Part shown: one piece after another, positions 22,801-32,766 of the stretch
Numbering within the stretch: position 1 is the first letter of the stretch
How the letters are laid out: each line of letters opens with the position of its first letter
NCBI GenBank assembly: GCA_039720395.1
Contig: CM077822.1
Span: forward strand, 16,819,043 to 16,883,042
Length of the DNA: 64,000 nt
Reading direction: 5' to 3'
Origin: Liquidambar formosana
Lineage: Eukaryota; Streptophyta; Magnoliopsida; Saxifragales; Altingiaceae
Program-made: the position numbers and the translations under genes
Notes under the pieces: model-generated
The model's database searches: none
The model's input: the letters and a program-made list of their open reading frames with translations, nothing else
Told to the model about the DNA's origin: nothing

Positions 22801-25800
22801 TGAAAAAAAAGGCATGCTACAAAGGGTTGGTGGGAGGGTTCTTTCACATTTTCATGTGAAGAGGGAGTGAATGAATAATTGAGTGAAGGCTGTGAAGGAC
22901 ACTAATTTTCAAAATTATGTAGCAACAGCAGTGCACCATTGACCATTCTGCAGCAAAAGAAAAAAAAGCCACTTATTTCTTTCATTACTTTCATAATTTT
23001 CATTCACGTGAAGGAGTGGGAAGCTGTGAGTGACAAAAAAGGATTCCCACTATCGGTTTAGAGTGGGAAGGATTGCACTTTTGCAAAAAATTCAACTAGC
23101 AGTAGAGCACTAAGCCAAAAACAGCAAAAAAAGATTCTCTGTGTCGATATTCAACGATATCGTCAATATATCTCCAACTTATCGCCGATATCTTGCATTA
23201 ATCAGAGATAACTCACGATATATTCCATATTTATCGATATTGACGATAAATCGCAATATATTGTCGATATTTTGTTGTTTTGTGAAATTTTCATTTACCG
23301 CAAGAAGATATCGTATCATTGGGTGTCGATACGACGATATATCGTTGATATCGACGATATTAAGTTCTATGTTTAAAACCATGTTAAGAAGGACATCTTG
23401 TGGTAAGTTTGTATAAGGTCTCGTTTCCTCATCTAATTTCAATTACTAAAAAGTTACCCTAGTTTAGGAAGGAAATAATACAAATAATTTCAAAAAAATA
23501 GAATCAAATAAAAGATAAGTGATGCCAAAGGCTATATCTATGGGGATAAAATAAATTATCAAAATCGACTTCAATTTGAAACTAGGAAGTATTCAAAATG
23601 ATGATTTTTCATCTTGTCCCCAACTCCTCAATGCTCTTTTAAGATTACTTCCTATAAATAGATATGTATAATATGCTTCTTTGCTATTTATGTAATATCA
23701 CTGCTTTGTAAGATTATTATGATACTTATCATATTACCTTTTAAAACTTCTATTTTATCCATCACAATTTAACATCTATGGTCTCACTCGTACAGTTGAT
23801 ATGTTAGGAAGGGCAAAGCTGTTTAAATATGAAGGATTATTTTTAAAGAATTGAAGATATGTAATCTAATAGTATAACAATAATTGCATTTGCTTGTTTT
23901 CTTGATATTGTGCAATTGTGATCGGTTACTGCATCTCCTATTCATCGTACAGCTGCTTCCTTGGGTTATTCATGTCAACACTTTTTTACATCGCTTCTAT
24001 ATGTGGAATTGTGCTGATGTACCCTCTGTATGCCCCGAAAGCTTCATGCACTCTCAACATATTTTTCATCACATGGACTGCAATATTGCTTACAGTGATG
24101 ATGGTTATATCCTTACATTCAAAGGTATGCTTTTTCAAGATCTTCCTTTCATGTACATGTCTATCAAATCATACAGAGATAATTCAATTAATTTTTGTCA
24201 AGTGATGTTTAAATTTTGAGATTCTTTTACTTCTTTTTGTGATCAATGAATTTTAACATTCTTGGGCTTGCAAGTCATGTTCAAATGACACATGACCTGA
24301 TCTTTGTTGGCAATACTTTGTCAACAAGATACATTTGCGACTTGTAATGGTGGTGGACTTTTGGTTGAATTTTTCTTGTGATTCAATGTGATAATAACTG
24401 CACAAATGAAAGAACTATTAGTGTAAATATATAGTAGTCAGTTGAACCTTTTATATTACATGAGGCATTAGATTTCCTCGAGTGAAAAAGGGATTTGGAG
24501 GAGGAGATGAAAGCATAAGTGCATAACAAGGAACTAACACGGAAACTAGCTATATTGCCAGAAGCAAGGGATTAAATACTTGTATTAGTGTATGAATCTC
24601 TTTGTACATTGTAGTATTATCATTCACACTAACATGGAAACTAGCTATTTTGCCAGAAGCAAGGGATTAAATACCTGTATTGATGTATGAATCTCTTCAT
24701 AGATTGTAGTATTATCATTCACACTATGGAAACCTTACAGTAATTATACTTAAAACGCTAGTGCAATAAACCTGCACATGAAAATTTCCAAAAACATATC
24801 AGTCCAAGATTGACTAGATCAAGACATTCTGTACAAGTTCATGTATTAAAAAATATTAATATTAATAAAAACTTCCCCACGAATACTGGAAAAATATTTT
24901 CTGTTATAAATCCGAAGTTAGCTATTTAACATTCAATCTCACCCAAGTTTTTATTGTGATTAGACTTATAGAAGTCATAAAGATTATGGCCAGCCATTCT
25001 AAGTGAAGGCCCTATAAAGGTTATAAAGAGATCATAAACAACATTAACAGGATAACAAATGCAATGAAGTAACTCAGACCAAATAAAATTTTTAGACATG
25101 ACTGGTTCAGTTAAAAAATCTTGTGTACAGTTTTAGAATCCTTCCAAAACACTACTGAATAATACAACTATCAAGACTCTCTTTTGTCTCTCCTCTTTTA
25201 TAAATTTCACATATTGTTTCAATATGAATTTTATGTTCTTTGTTTACTTCTATGCTGCTGACCAATTAACATTCAGCTGTTCAAGTCCATTGTTGTTGCA
25301 TGACTATAGTTAAGAAGACATGCTCTTTTATTCTTTATATCTGAACTTTTGGATGCTTAGAACAGGTTAATAGAGGCTTTTTATCTTCAGGGATTATGGC
25401 CTCTTACGTTGTGTTCCTCTGTTGGTCTGCTATCAGAAGGTAAGAAATTAAATTTCACATATGTACACTAACTAGTTGCTGGCTTAATTTCATTCAATTA
25501 TTATATAAGGATCATATCATTTTGCTGCTTTGAATTTTATGTTACGTTCAAATGTAATGATTCTGCCATCTAAGCATTAATCTATGTATAGATTGATACA
25601 CATGTTCTTTTTTTAAGCCCTGTTCATAATATAGTTCAACTGGAAGGTTTAAGAGTGTGATATAATTATCTTTTTGAAGGCCCTTTCAATATGAATAATA
25701 TTCCAATTTTGTTCTCCTTACATATGTCTTGGCCAAGACAGAAAACATGAATGGATATATTTTCTCTCTTGAAACTTGAACATTTTGACAATGCTAACAA

Positions 25801-27559
25801 ATTGTTGCTTACAGTAAGGTTACCTTATGCGATTCTTATTAAAGTGTATAATTATTAATATGGATTAGAGTTTTCTTAACGTACATGTTAAGATGCATTT
25901 AATGAAGCAATAATTGCATAGGAAATGTGAAAATCCATAGCAATTGATGCAAATATCATAGAAAAAAATGTGAAAATGCATAGAGAATTGCAAATTGCAT
26001 AGAAAAACGTGAAAATGCATAGAAAATTGTGCAAATACATTTTCTCATGGAATGATTACTTCATTAAATGCATCTAAGGGCACATGTGAAGGAAACCCAT
26101 GTGGATTAATCTTTAAAACTTTGTATATGCAACTCTTTGGTGAAGTATTCGCTCTATCTTGATACTTTGACTTGGTGGTCTTCCGACTTTGGATTGTGTT
26201 CCTCTGAAGTTGGTATAGATATGTCTGGATTTCCTTTTTATAGGTTTTTTAATTGATTTGCTTGTAGTATTGTGAGCTGGATAGTGACACTTTATAAGTC
26301 ACTAAAACCAGACAGATTTTGATTTTTCTTTCTTTTCATTGTAATTTTCTACTTTATTAATAATACTGGAGTCAGCCCATGATTTTGGGAATCTAGTGTG
26401 CCAACCAAGTTGTGTACTAGTTCTTCCCTATAACTTTAGTTGTCTCTCTCTTTGTAGGAGGGGAAGAAAAAAAAACTCGGTGAAGAAAAAATGGATCTAA
26501 GTTTTAATCATATCAAACTTCAATGTCTAAGTCGTTTACTATCCAATTCATCTAAAAGCTCGATGCATTAGAGAGGGAGAGAACAATGTATATCAAAGGG
26601 TTTTAAACACCCCCTTCCCTGGCGCATATGCAGCCTCCTTCAAGGGAACAGACTTCTGTGGGAAACACACCTGCAAGGACTCGAACAAAAGACCTCCTGC
26701 TTTGATACCATGTAAACTTACCAACTCATTTAAAATCTTGAGCTGTTAGAGATGGAGAGAACAATATGTATCAACGGGCTTTAAAGATGGTCAATTTTAT
26801 AATCCATTGGAAAGCATTCCACAGTAAAGAGATTTTCTATTGTTTCATAATCCTTTCAGTCATTCCAACATATTTCTTTTTCTTTGATCTTATGTTTCTA
26901 AGTTTTATTGTTGTGCACATTTTATTTTACCACTTTAACATGTTCCTTGCAACATGAGTCTGATTACTGTGGTAATATCACATAATTTTCCAGTGAGCCT
27001 GCCATCAAGGAATGCAACCCACAAAAGCAAGTAAATGGAAATGGTGATTGGACCACTATACTTGTAAGAGTTTACAGTCTCTCTACTTTAATTTTTATTT
27101 CCCTTATTGGATCCTTTAATTGAGTTATGGAGAATCATGCATATAAGAGCTGATGCTCATGCTGTTTCATTCCTTGGATTTGTGCTTTCTTTCTTCTTTT
27201 GACTGGTGAGTGCTTTCTGCTAATAATTAATAATTGATACTTACCGTCAAACCTTTAATAACTAATAGTGGTAATTGTTGGAGATGCAAAACTAATTTAT
27301 TAATGTGATTTTTAGATGTTAACTTTCTCTTTAAAGTTTCAACATTACACAAGCTTGTTGTTTACAACTATATATTTTACTGCACAAAAGTTGGACCTTG
27401 GACCTTGTGTACATCTTCCAGATGTAACTCTACCTTTTTAAAAAAATTGCATATTTTTCTACCCCTAGGCATAAAAAGCTCCCGATTTCATTTTGAACTA
27501 GAGATCTTCTTGTATATTTCCCTTGCAAATACAACATGGAACACGGAAGGTACAAATTT

Positions 27560-27590
<31 letters not shown>

Positions 27591-29364
27591 AGAAATGGAA
27601 TGTTTTGATTGTCTTTTCTATTGCTTCTAGAGGCACAAATCTGTCTACTTAAACCATTGCCAGGAATGATGATAAATAAATGAGAAACAATGTGGTTTCT
27701 GAAACCTTCAATTTCTCCCCTATATGCAGTGAATATAGACTCATCAAATGCTGCTATGAAAAGCAAAAAGGACTTGTTTCCAAATGCCTTTTAAAACAAA
27801 GTGGCTAGATTAAGTCCAAACACTCAATAGTTATATGGCCTTCTAATAGTTCTTCAGCTTTTAAATGTATGTAGGCACCCATTTCAAAGTAATTATGCCG
27901 TAATTGGAAGTATTAAAACGTTTCCTCACCTACGTAAAGAATTTATGATTTAGGTTATAAGCTAAGTTTGTTTCTTTGCATGGGTTTTTCCTGGTCTTCT
28001 TACTGGATCTTGTGTTTCTTATGCTACTTCCAGAGCTTCCTCATTGCAATAGGTGCAATCGTCATGGCAACCTTTTCCACTGGGATTGATTCACAATCCT
28101 TTCAGGTGATTATGCTTCTGTGCTGAGTCATGACTATTAAAGTGCACAGTTTCAAATGCCATACACTTGACAAGAAAAGATCGAAACAGCTCCTATTCAG
28201 TTTCCAATGACTAGGCCAGCTGGTTCAATATTTTTGTACTAACAATCCCAAATGCAAAACACCCAAGAGGACCTTATATGCATTCTACTATTCTAGTGAC
28301 TTCTAAATAGTGAACAACCTTTAATCCCTGTTTCTCGGCTGGAAATTATGAATTCTCTTCATTTGTTGTCCAGTTTCGCAAAGATGAAATTCAACTGGAG
28401 GACGATGTCCCATATAGTTATGGGTTCTTCCACCTAGTATTCTCCTTGGGGGCCATGTATTTTGCCATGTTATTCATCAGTTGGAACCTAAATCACTCAA
28501 CCAAGAAGTAAGGAATTTGATTACCTATGTTGTCGTTCCATCGACAACTTTACTTTTGACATCTATAATCATATACAGTGTTTATATAATCCTATATCTT
28601 CTAACAATCAGGTGGAGCATTGATGTTGGCTGGGCTAGTACATGGGTGAAAATCATCAATGAGTGGTTTGCAGCCACCATATACTGTAAGTGAATCCAAG
28701 CATACCTGTTCCTTTTTGGATTTCTTGTGTAATAGAAATTTCTCTTCATCTTCTGTTGATTTATAAATTTCTCTTCATCTTCATGCTTGAGGCTTTTTCC
28801 CTTATAGCCTCCATTGTGGCCAAATAGAGAAAACTCAGTAACTTGATTGAACACAGCTTGGCCAGCACAATAATAAATATCTGGTATTATCATTCAAGGG
28901 ATGATATAAGTACTATTTTTTTCGTCACTGTGCACCACCAACTCCACTCAACATTTGGCTGATATATCTATTTCGCCTGGATATTTTCATTAGACTCGAC
29001 TGAGAAGTATTACCCATTTCAATCAACTTGAAAAATCACTTGCCTTTTTTGTGTCAACTGTCATGGTTCACAGTAGTGATTATTACACCAGTATTTTGTC
29101 TATCATAGCATTATATGTGGATTAGGGAGCTAAGTTCGCGCATGCCAATCTGAAACATCTAAATTTAAGTCAAGTACTGAGAGTTACTATTCTCAAAGTA
29201 ATGACCAACGGTGCCCTCCTTTCCTCCTTTTTCTTTTGATTATTTATTTATTTATATTTTTTTCTGTGTCGCATGCAGTATGGAAATTAATTTCTCCAGT
29301 TGTGAGACAGACCAAAATCATTGATCATGAAGAGCCTGTGCAGCCAGGAGCTGAGTCTCCATGA
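7884..29364 (+). CDS. Serine incorporator (SERINC/TMS/TDE1) family membrane protein, complete, 12 exons
   Basis: Exons by splice site and phase: 7884-8121, 9020-9096, 9655-9814, 10028-10052, 10544-10633, 23953-24124, 25366-25439, 26994-27063, 28034-28105, 28374-28507, 28612-28685, 29279-29364. These sum to 1272 bases, or 423 residues plus TGA, the usual plant SERINC length. All introns are GT-AG and every phase joins. Family signatures are CFRTMGVLRVSLGCF, NTWHSGWW, IEFITWWNNYWM, LYAPKASCTLNIFFITW, VMMVISLHSKVNRG and FLCWSAIRSEP, then a late SYGFFHLVF block. The protein is a polytopic membrane protein with roughly ten hydrophobic spans. Animal and yeast relatives act in membrane lipid handling; the plant role is poorly defined. 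Intron 5 (10634-23952) is inflated to 13.3 kb by two hAT transposons. A leader intron upstream of the ATG is likely. No lesion was found in the coding exons. Confidence 0.9.
8481..8777 (+). repeat. 148-bp tandem duplication in SERINC intron 1
   Basis: Copy 1 (8481-8628) and copy 2 (8629 to about 8777) share long identical blocks, for example GCAGCCTTAGAAGATTGTGG and CATCCCAAGCCTTGGGGCTT. Only a few substitutions separate the copies, so the duplication is fairly recent. Confidence 0.9.
11610..16616 (+). mobile_element. hAT superfamily transposon, copy A (about 5.0 kb)
   Basis: The 8-bp sequence GTCGTGCT flanks both ends (11602-11609 and 16617-16624), the hallmark of hAT insertion. The termini are imperfect inverted repeats: CATAGACATTAA on the left, and CAAGGACTTTAA read from the right. 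About 240 bp inside the left end and 100 bp inside the right end are packed with ATATCG-containing palindromes (ATATATCG, CGATATCG), probable subterminal transposase-binding sites. Inside is a broken transposase reading rightwards. Relative to copy B it lacks about 0.8 kb in the middle of that gene. It sits in intron 5 of the SERINC gene, in the sense orientation. Confidence 0.88.
13262..16224 (+). pseudogene. Degenerate hAT transposase (BED finger, DUF659-like core, C-terminal dimerisation region)
   Basis: The start ATG at 13262 is followed ten codons later by an in-frame TAG where copy B has Trp. Recognisable parts in order are a BED-type zinc finger (CKYCQKTW then HLLGSDSKNNIAPC, 13330-13440), an acidic DDDED stretch, a core fragment with YWTPYAAYCIDLIFEKI (about 13780-14050), and the hAT dimerisation block CERNWSTFSLIHTK (about 15020-15150). 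A low-complexity Gly/Asp/Tyr-rich tail follows, to 16224. Several stops and frame changes break it. A deletion joins the Gly-Ser-rich linker straight to the core, where copy B has about 0.8 kb more. It cannot make functional transposase. Confidence 0.8.
16933..17151. mobile_element. 219-bp MITE with long inverted repeats and 9-bp target duplication
   Basis: It begins GGGTTTTCTTAACATGTGCC and ends in the inverse. The inverted repeats run about 65 bp and include GCAATTAATGA and ATGATTGG matches. TTTTAGTAA is present on both sides (16924-16932 and 17152-17160). A 9-bp duplication suggests Mutator-type mobilisation. It lies in the 632-bp spacer between the two hAT elements. A related element is at 25868-26099. 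Confidence 0.82.
17852..21335 (-). pseudogene. Degenerate hAT transposase of copy B
   Basis: Reading leftwards from 21335: MAGAKNVDPVWKHG and a BED finger (CKYCQKTW, HLLGSDLKNNIAPC), then a Gly-Ser linker and the strand of the DUF659-like region containing YDCTIMCDGWTGPSSTL. That region is interrupted by the LTR-like insertion. It resumes as FLKSVDTLDKIKDHMYIYG with YWTPCAAHCIDLIFERI (19709-20062). The dimerisation region lies near 18780-18870 and a Gly/Tyr-rich C-terminal part at 17852-18739. It is better preserved than copy A, for instance the N-terminal Trp is intact, but it is split over several frames and cannot be functional as it stands. Confidence 0.8.
20069..20304. mobile_element. 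Possible solo LTR (about 236 bp) inside hAT copy B
   Basis: It begins TGTTAGTGTAGTAGAG and ends TTTACA, the TG...CA ends of an LTR, and interrupts the transposase core between CDGWTGPSSTL and FLKSVD. The composition resembles copia LTRs: a TATATCATGAGC region then a CT-rich tract with CTCCCTATCTTCTCTATTTC. I could not find a matching 5-bp target duplication, so the boundaries and identity are tentative. Confidence 0.4.
21427..21908. mobile_element. 482-bp insertion in hAT copy B with CAGG termini
   Basis: Aligning copies A and B shows B has about 490 extra bases between GAGCTAATAGCTA and TAGACAAATTAATTTG, where A has only a short bridge. The insert starts CAGGATTTC and, read from the other side, CAGGGACGG. 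Both ends carry a GGGGGCC-type block. The CAGG ends and size suggest a small non-autonomous hAT, but the flanking 8-mers (TATAGAAC and GTAGACAA) do not match. Confidence 0.45.
24536..24724 (+). repeat. 95-bp tandem duplication in SERINC intron 6
   Basis: Copies at 24536-24630 and 24631-24724 share GCCAGAAGCAAGGGATTAAA and GTAGTATTATCATTCACACT. No gene or known element is visible in it. Confidence 0.88.
25868..26099. mobile_element. 232-bp MITE related to the one at 16933
   Basis: It starts GAGTTTTCTTAACG and ends GGGCACATGTGAAGGAAACCC, matching the ends of the 16933 element. The flanks TATGGATTA (25859-25867) and TGTGGATTA (26100-26108) agree at 8 of 9 bases. The middle has been expanded by repeats of a GTGAAAATGCATAGA unit. 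It lies in SERINC intron 7. Confidence 0.7.
26525..26790 (-). mobile_element. Probable TRIM (terminal-repeat retrotransposon in miniature)
   Basis: Two direct repeats of about 75-80 bp (about 26535-26610 and 26720-26790) share the pattern CCAA(C/T)TCAT, AAAA, GAG, then GGAGAGAACAAT and TATCAA(A/C)GGG. Immediately left of the right-hand repeat is GCTTTGATACCA (26699-26710). Its complement, TGGTATCAAAGC, resembles the initiator-tRNA primer-binding site of plant LTR elements, which sets the element on the minus strand. There is no coding domain. The boundaries are approximate. Confidence 0.5.
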
Positions 29365-29575
29365 TTTATATTCAGGAATGGGAAATGTAGTATAGCTTTT
29401 CATTATTCTTTCTCCATTTATTACATGATCAGCGAATCAAGAATACAATGACTGTTATTGGGAATTACTAAATTCAGAGTTCATAAATTTTTGTAGTTGA
29501 TCCTCAGTATACCCATGGAAAATCTTCCAACTTATGAAACTGTCCGTTGAGCATATGGAGAAATAATTGATTCAG

Positions 29576-30828
29576 GGGTTAATTACATTTTTGTACCATC
29601 AACTTTGGGGGTACTCTCAATTTAGTTCACGAACTTGACATTGACTCAATTTTGGGACAATTTTTAATTGTGTTTCAATGTAGGACAAGGGTGACAGACG
29701 TTAGAATTTTTAACGGAGCAATCACGTGCCCCGCACATGCTGTTGATGTTGATCCGACATGACATAAAAAACTCAGGGTTAATTACTTTTTTGTACCATC
29801 AATTTTGGGGTTAGTCTCAATTTAGTCCACAAACTTGACATTGACTCAATTTTGGAACAATTTTTAACTTTATGTTTCAATGTGGGACAGGGTAACGGAT
29901 GCTAGGAATTGATTTTAAATTTTGAAAAAATCTAGAAAATTGTTAAAATTTAGAAATTGATTTTAAATATTGATTTTTGGAAAATAATTGTTCAAATAAT
30001 CATTTTCCTAATTTTTATTTTTTTTCTTTAAAAAAAGGCGTAAAAATCTTAAAATTTTGAAATAATTGTTCAAATAATCACCTCTTTCTTTGATATCTCA
30101 TTTATTTCTCAATGAAACGAGGTGATTTGAAAGCTATTCTGAAGATTATTAAAAAATCTACAAGTTAATATACATCAAACATGAAATAACTTTCAAAACA
30201 AATTTTGATTTAATAGTTACACATTGGGTATATATCCTATGGGCCATCACAGGTATCCAAGATGGCAACCATTTGCTCAAGGTGAGATTTAGGGATAGAG
30301 GGGATAGGAGGATGTGACCATGTGCATGGAGAAGATGCTCTTTCATGCACGTGTGTATGCTTTTTATTTTTATTTTTATTTTTTTTAGTAGAGGGAGAAT
30401 GCAATAGAAACAAAAAGGAGTGAGAGTAGAGAGAGTTTAATGCCACGTGGAATCCACACCAGCACGTGCAGGGCATGTGACTACTCTGTTTAAAATCCTA
30501 ACGTCCGTCACCCCTGTCCAACATTGAAACACAAAGTTAAAAATTGTTCCAAAATTGAGTTAATGTCAAGTTTGTGGACTAAATTAAGACTAACCCCAAA
30601 GTTGATGGCACAAAAAAGTAATTAACCTTAAGTTTTTTATGCCACGTGAGATCCACATTAGCAGCACGTGCAAGGCACATGACTGATTCGTTAAAATCTT
30701 AACGTCCGTCACCTCCTATTCCACATTGAAATACAAAGTTAAAAATTGTCCCAAAATTGAGTCAATGTCAAATTCATTGACTAAATTAAGATTACCCCCA
30801 AAATTGATAGTACAAGAATGTAATTCAG
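29576..30828. mobile_element. Compound foldback element (about 1.25 kb) with duplicated arms
   Basis: The left arm holds two successive copies of a GGGTTAATTAC, TTTTTGTACCATCAA, TTTGGGG unit (29576 and about 29776). The right arm holds two inverted copies (about 30490-30640 and 30650-30828) with CTTAACGTCCGTCACC and CCAAAATTGAGT(C/T)AATGTCAA. The terminal GGGTTAATTACA resembles Mutator-type ends, but I could not establish a clean target duplication. The centre (29900-30440) is AT-rich and without coding potential. Confidence 0.65.
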
Positions 30829-31041
30829 CTGCTCTTCCTTCCTAGGTCTCAGACTTGGGGATTCTTCCAACAAGCCCTGATCCCTTTCTACATACATAGC
30901 CCCATAACCCTTGATTCAGATAACAGACTTGGAGAGAAAGCAATTGATCAGATCCCTTCTCCAGTACAAATTTCATGTCCACAACTCCCAATGTGGGCTG
31001 TATATGACACCAGTAACTTAAGATCCGCGAAATAGTTGTAA

Positions 31042-31440
31042 GGGAATGGCTATTGCAACCCCCCATTCTTATCACCCCACCTCCCATCCTTTAGGTTTTT
31101 AAAGTTTTATTCAAAATATAAAAGGTTTTTATGAAAACCGGCCGTGCTGTCCACTAGAAAACATCATTTTGAATAACTTTGTAAAAGAAAGTTTTTCCTA
31201 AATCTATTATTTAAATATACCTTTTAGTCATTTATAGCCTTTATTTCATTTTTTGCCAAAAAGTCTACTTAAACGATAGAGTTTGGAAAAACGTTCTTCT
31301 GCAAAGTTGTTTAAAATGATGTTTTCTAGTGGACCGAGTGACCGGTTTTTGCAAAAACCTTCTATATTTTTCATAAAATTTTAAAAACTAAAAAGAAAGG
31401 GGTGGGATTATAAGAATGGGGGGTTGCAATAGCCGTTCCC
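31042..31440. mobile_element. Mutator-type MITE, copy 1 (399 bp)
   Basis: The ends are GGGAATGGCTATTGCAACCC and its near-exact inverse, and the inverted arms run through most of the element. The flanks TAGTTGTAA (31033-31041) and TATTTGTAA (31441-31449) form a 9-bp duplication with one mismatch. It has no ORF of its own; the 81-codon minus ORF at 30842-31087 only runs into it. Confidence 0.82.
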
Positions 31441-31488
31441 TATTTGTAAAACAACTCGATCCATGGGCGAAAACCTCTTATAGCAATG

Positions 31489-31889
31489 GGGAACAGCTAT
31501 TGCAACCCCCCATTCCTATAAGCCCACCCCCCATCCTTTAGGTTTTTAAGGTTTTATGCAAAATATAAAAAGTTTTTATGAAAACCGGCTATGATGTCCA
31601 TTAGAAAACATCATTTTGAACAACTTTGTAGAAGAAAGTTTTTCCAAAATCTATCGTGTAAATATACTTTTTAACCATTTATAGCATTTATTTCATTCTT
31701 TGCCAAAAAGTCTACCTAAACGATAAATTTTGGAAAAAATTTTCTTCTACAAAGTTGTTCAAAATGATGTTTTCTAGTGGACATTACGGCTGGTTTTCAT
31801 AAAAACTTTTTATATTTTGCATAAGACCTTAAAAACCTAAAGGATGAGGGGTAGGCTTATAGGAATGGGGGGTTGCAATAGCCGTTCCC
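31489..31889. mobile_element. Mutator-type MITE, copy 2 (401 bp)
   Basis: It belongs to the same family as the preceding element and lies 48 bp away from it. It starts GGGAACAGCTATTGCAACCC and is flanked by a perfect 10-bp duplication TATAGCAATG (31479-31488 and 31890-31899). The two copies have separate target duplications, so they are independent insertions rather than a tandem amplification. Confidence 0.87.
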
Positions 31890-31899
31890 TATAGCAATG

Positions 31900-32656
31900 T
31901 CACGTGGAGGTAGAAGGCCCATGGGTTGTGAACTTCTCTTCCCGGGCTTGTTGGGTATTTTGGTTTGACGTTACTTCATAGCTTGAGCTAAAAGAAAACT
32001 GAGATTAATATTCTGATAAGTTCATAATGCATACTCGTGTGATGATTATTGGGCCTAATGAATGAGCTGTGACATGTTAGATTTTTTATTTTATTGTTTG
32101 AATTAGGGTCTATTGACCCAGAAAAAACAAAGAAAGTAAAATAGGGGAAGTTTCTCTTAAATTTCTATAGCATATAAGAGAAATATATTAACACGATCTC
32201 AAACTAATTACTGAAGAAATTTTCCCTAGTAGGATATCACTAGTAAGCCAATGGACTCATTTTCCCCCTGTGTGGGACCAATTTGTTTTCACAAACTTCA
32301 TTTTGTTTTCATAGTCATGGTTTGGTTGTACCCGCCACACTGAAGCCACTCTATCATCTCCCACTGAAATTCAGCAACATATACATAACCAAGCTGCCAG
32401 GCAAAAACTTTTTGATAAATCAGACGGTTGTGATGAAATCACAAATTAATACACGATATAGAGTGGAACCCATCATGATTCAGACCCCACTAAATCTGCA
32501 TGCCATCGAATGCATTGAAAAGAAAATCAACAGCCAATTATAAAAGCTAGAACAAAATGATTTTTTAACTTCCCATGATAGCTAACATTACTTCAACAAC
32601 TTCACCACCCTTCCAAGTCTCACAACAACTCCATCTTCAACCCAAAACCTCCTCTC
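31900..32656. promoter_or_regulatory. Upstream region of the intact dirigent gene
   Basis: No gene is visible. From about 32400 onward this sequence is paralogous to the stretch upstream of the second dirigent copy (about 35235-35490), for example the shared CATTACTTCAACAACTTCACC-like block. It therefore probably contains the promoter that was duplicated with the gene. Confidence 0.5.
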
Positions 32657-32664
32657 TATTTAAA
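32657..32664 (+). promoter_or_regulatory. TATA-type element of the dirigent gene
   Basis: TATTTAAA lies 102-109 bp before the ATG at 32767 and is conserved at the same place upstream of the duplicated copy. Confidence 0.55.
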
Positions 32665-32766
32665 GAGTACATTCATATAGCTTATTTGCATACTCATCCA
32701 GAAAACTTCATCCTACAATACTTACCAGAACAGAGCTGAAAATTTCTCATATACACCAATTTCAAG

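Larger units (their letters stand above)
17265..23371 (-). mobile_element. hAT superfamily transposon, copy B (about 6.1 kb), inverted relative to copy A
   Basis: TTTAAAAC lies on both sides (17257-17264 and 23372-23379), an 8-bp target duplication different from that of copy A. Read from the right the element starts CATAGAACTTAATATCG, and from the left TAAGGACTTTAATGTCG, matching the copy A termini. It carries the same ATATCG palindrome arrays at both ends. It is longer than A for two visible reasons: it keeps the central transposase segment that A lost, and it holds two extra insertions, an LTR-like block at about 20069-20304 and a 482-bp block at about 21427-21908. It is antisense to the SERINC host gene. 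Confidence 0.88.

Noticed and set aside
11610..23371. One giant foldback transposon
   Set aside because: Each arm has its own, different 8-bp target duplication, so these are two insertions.
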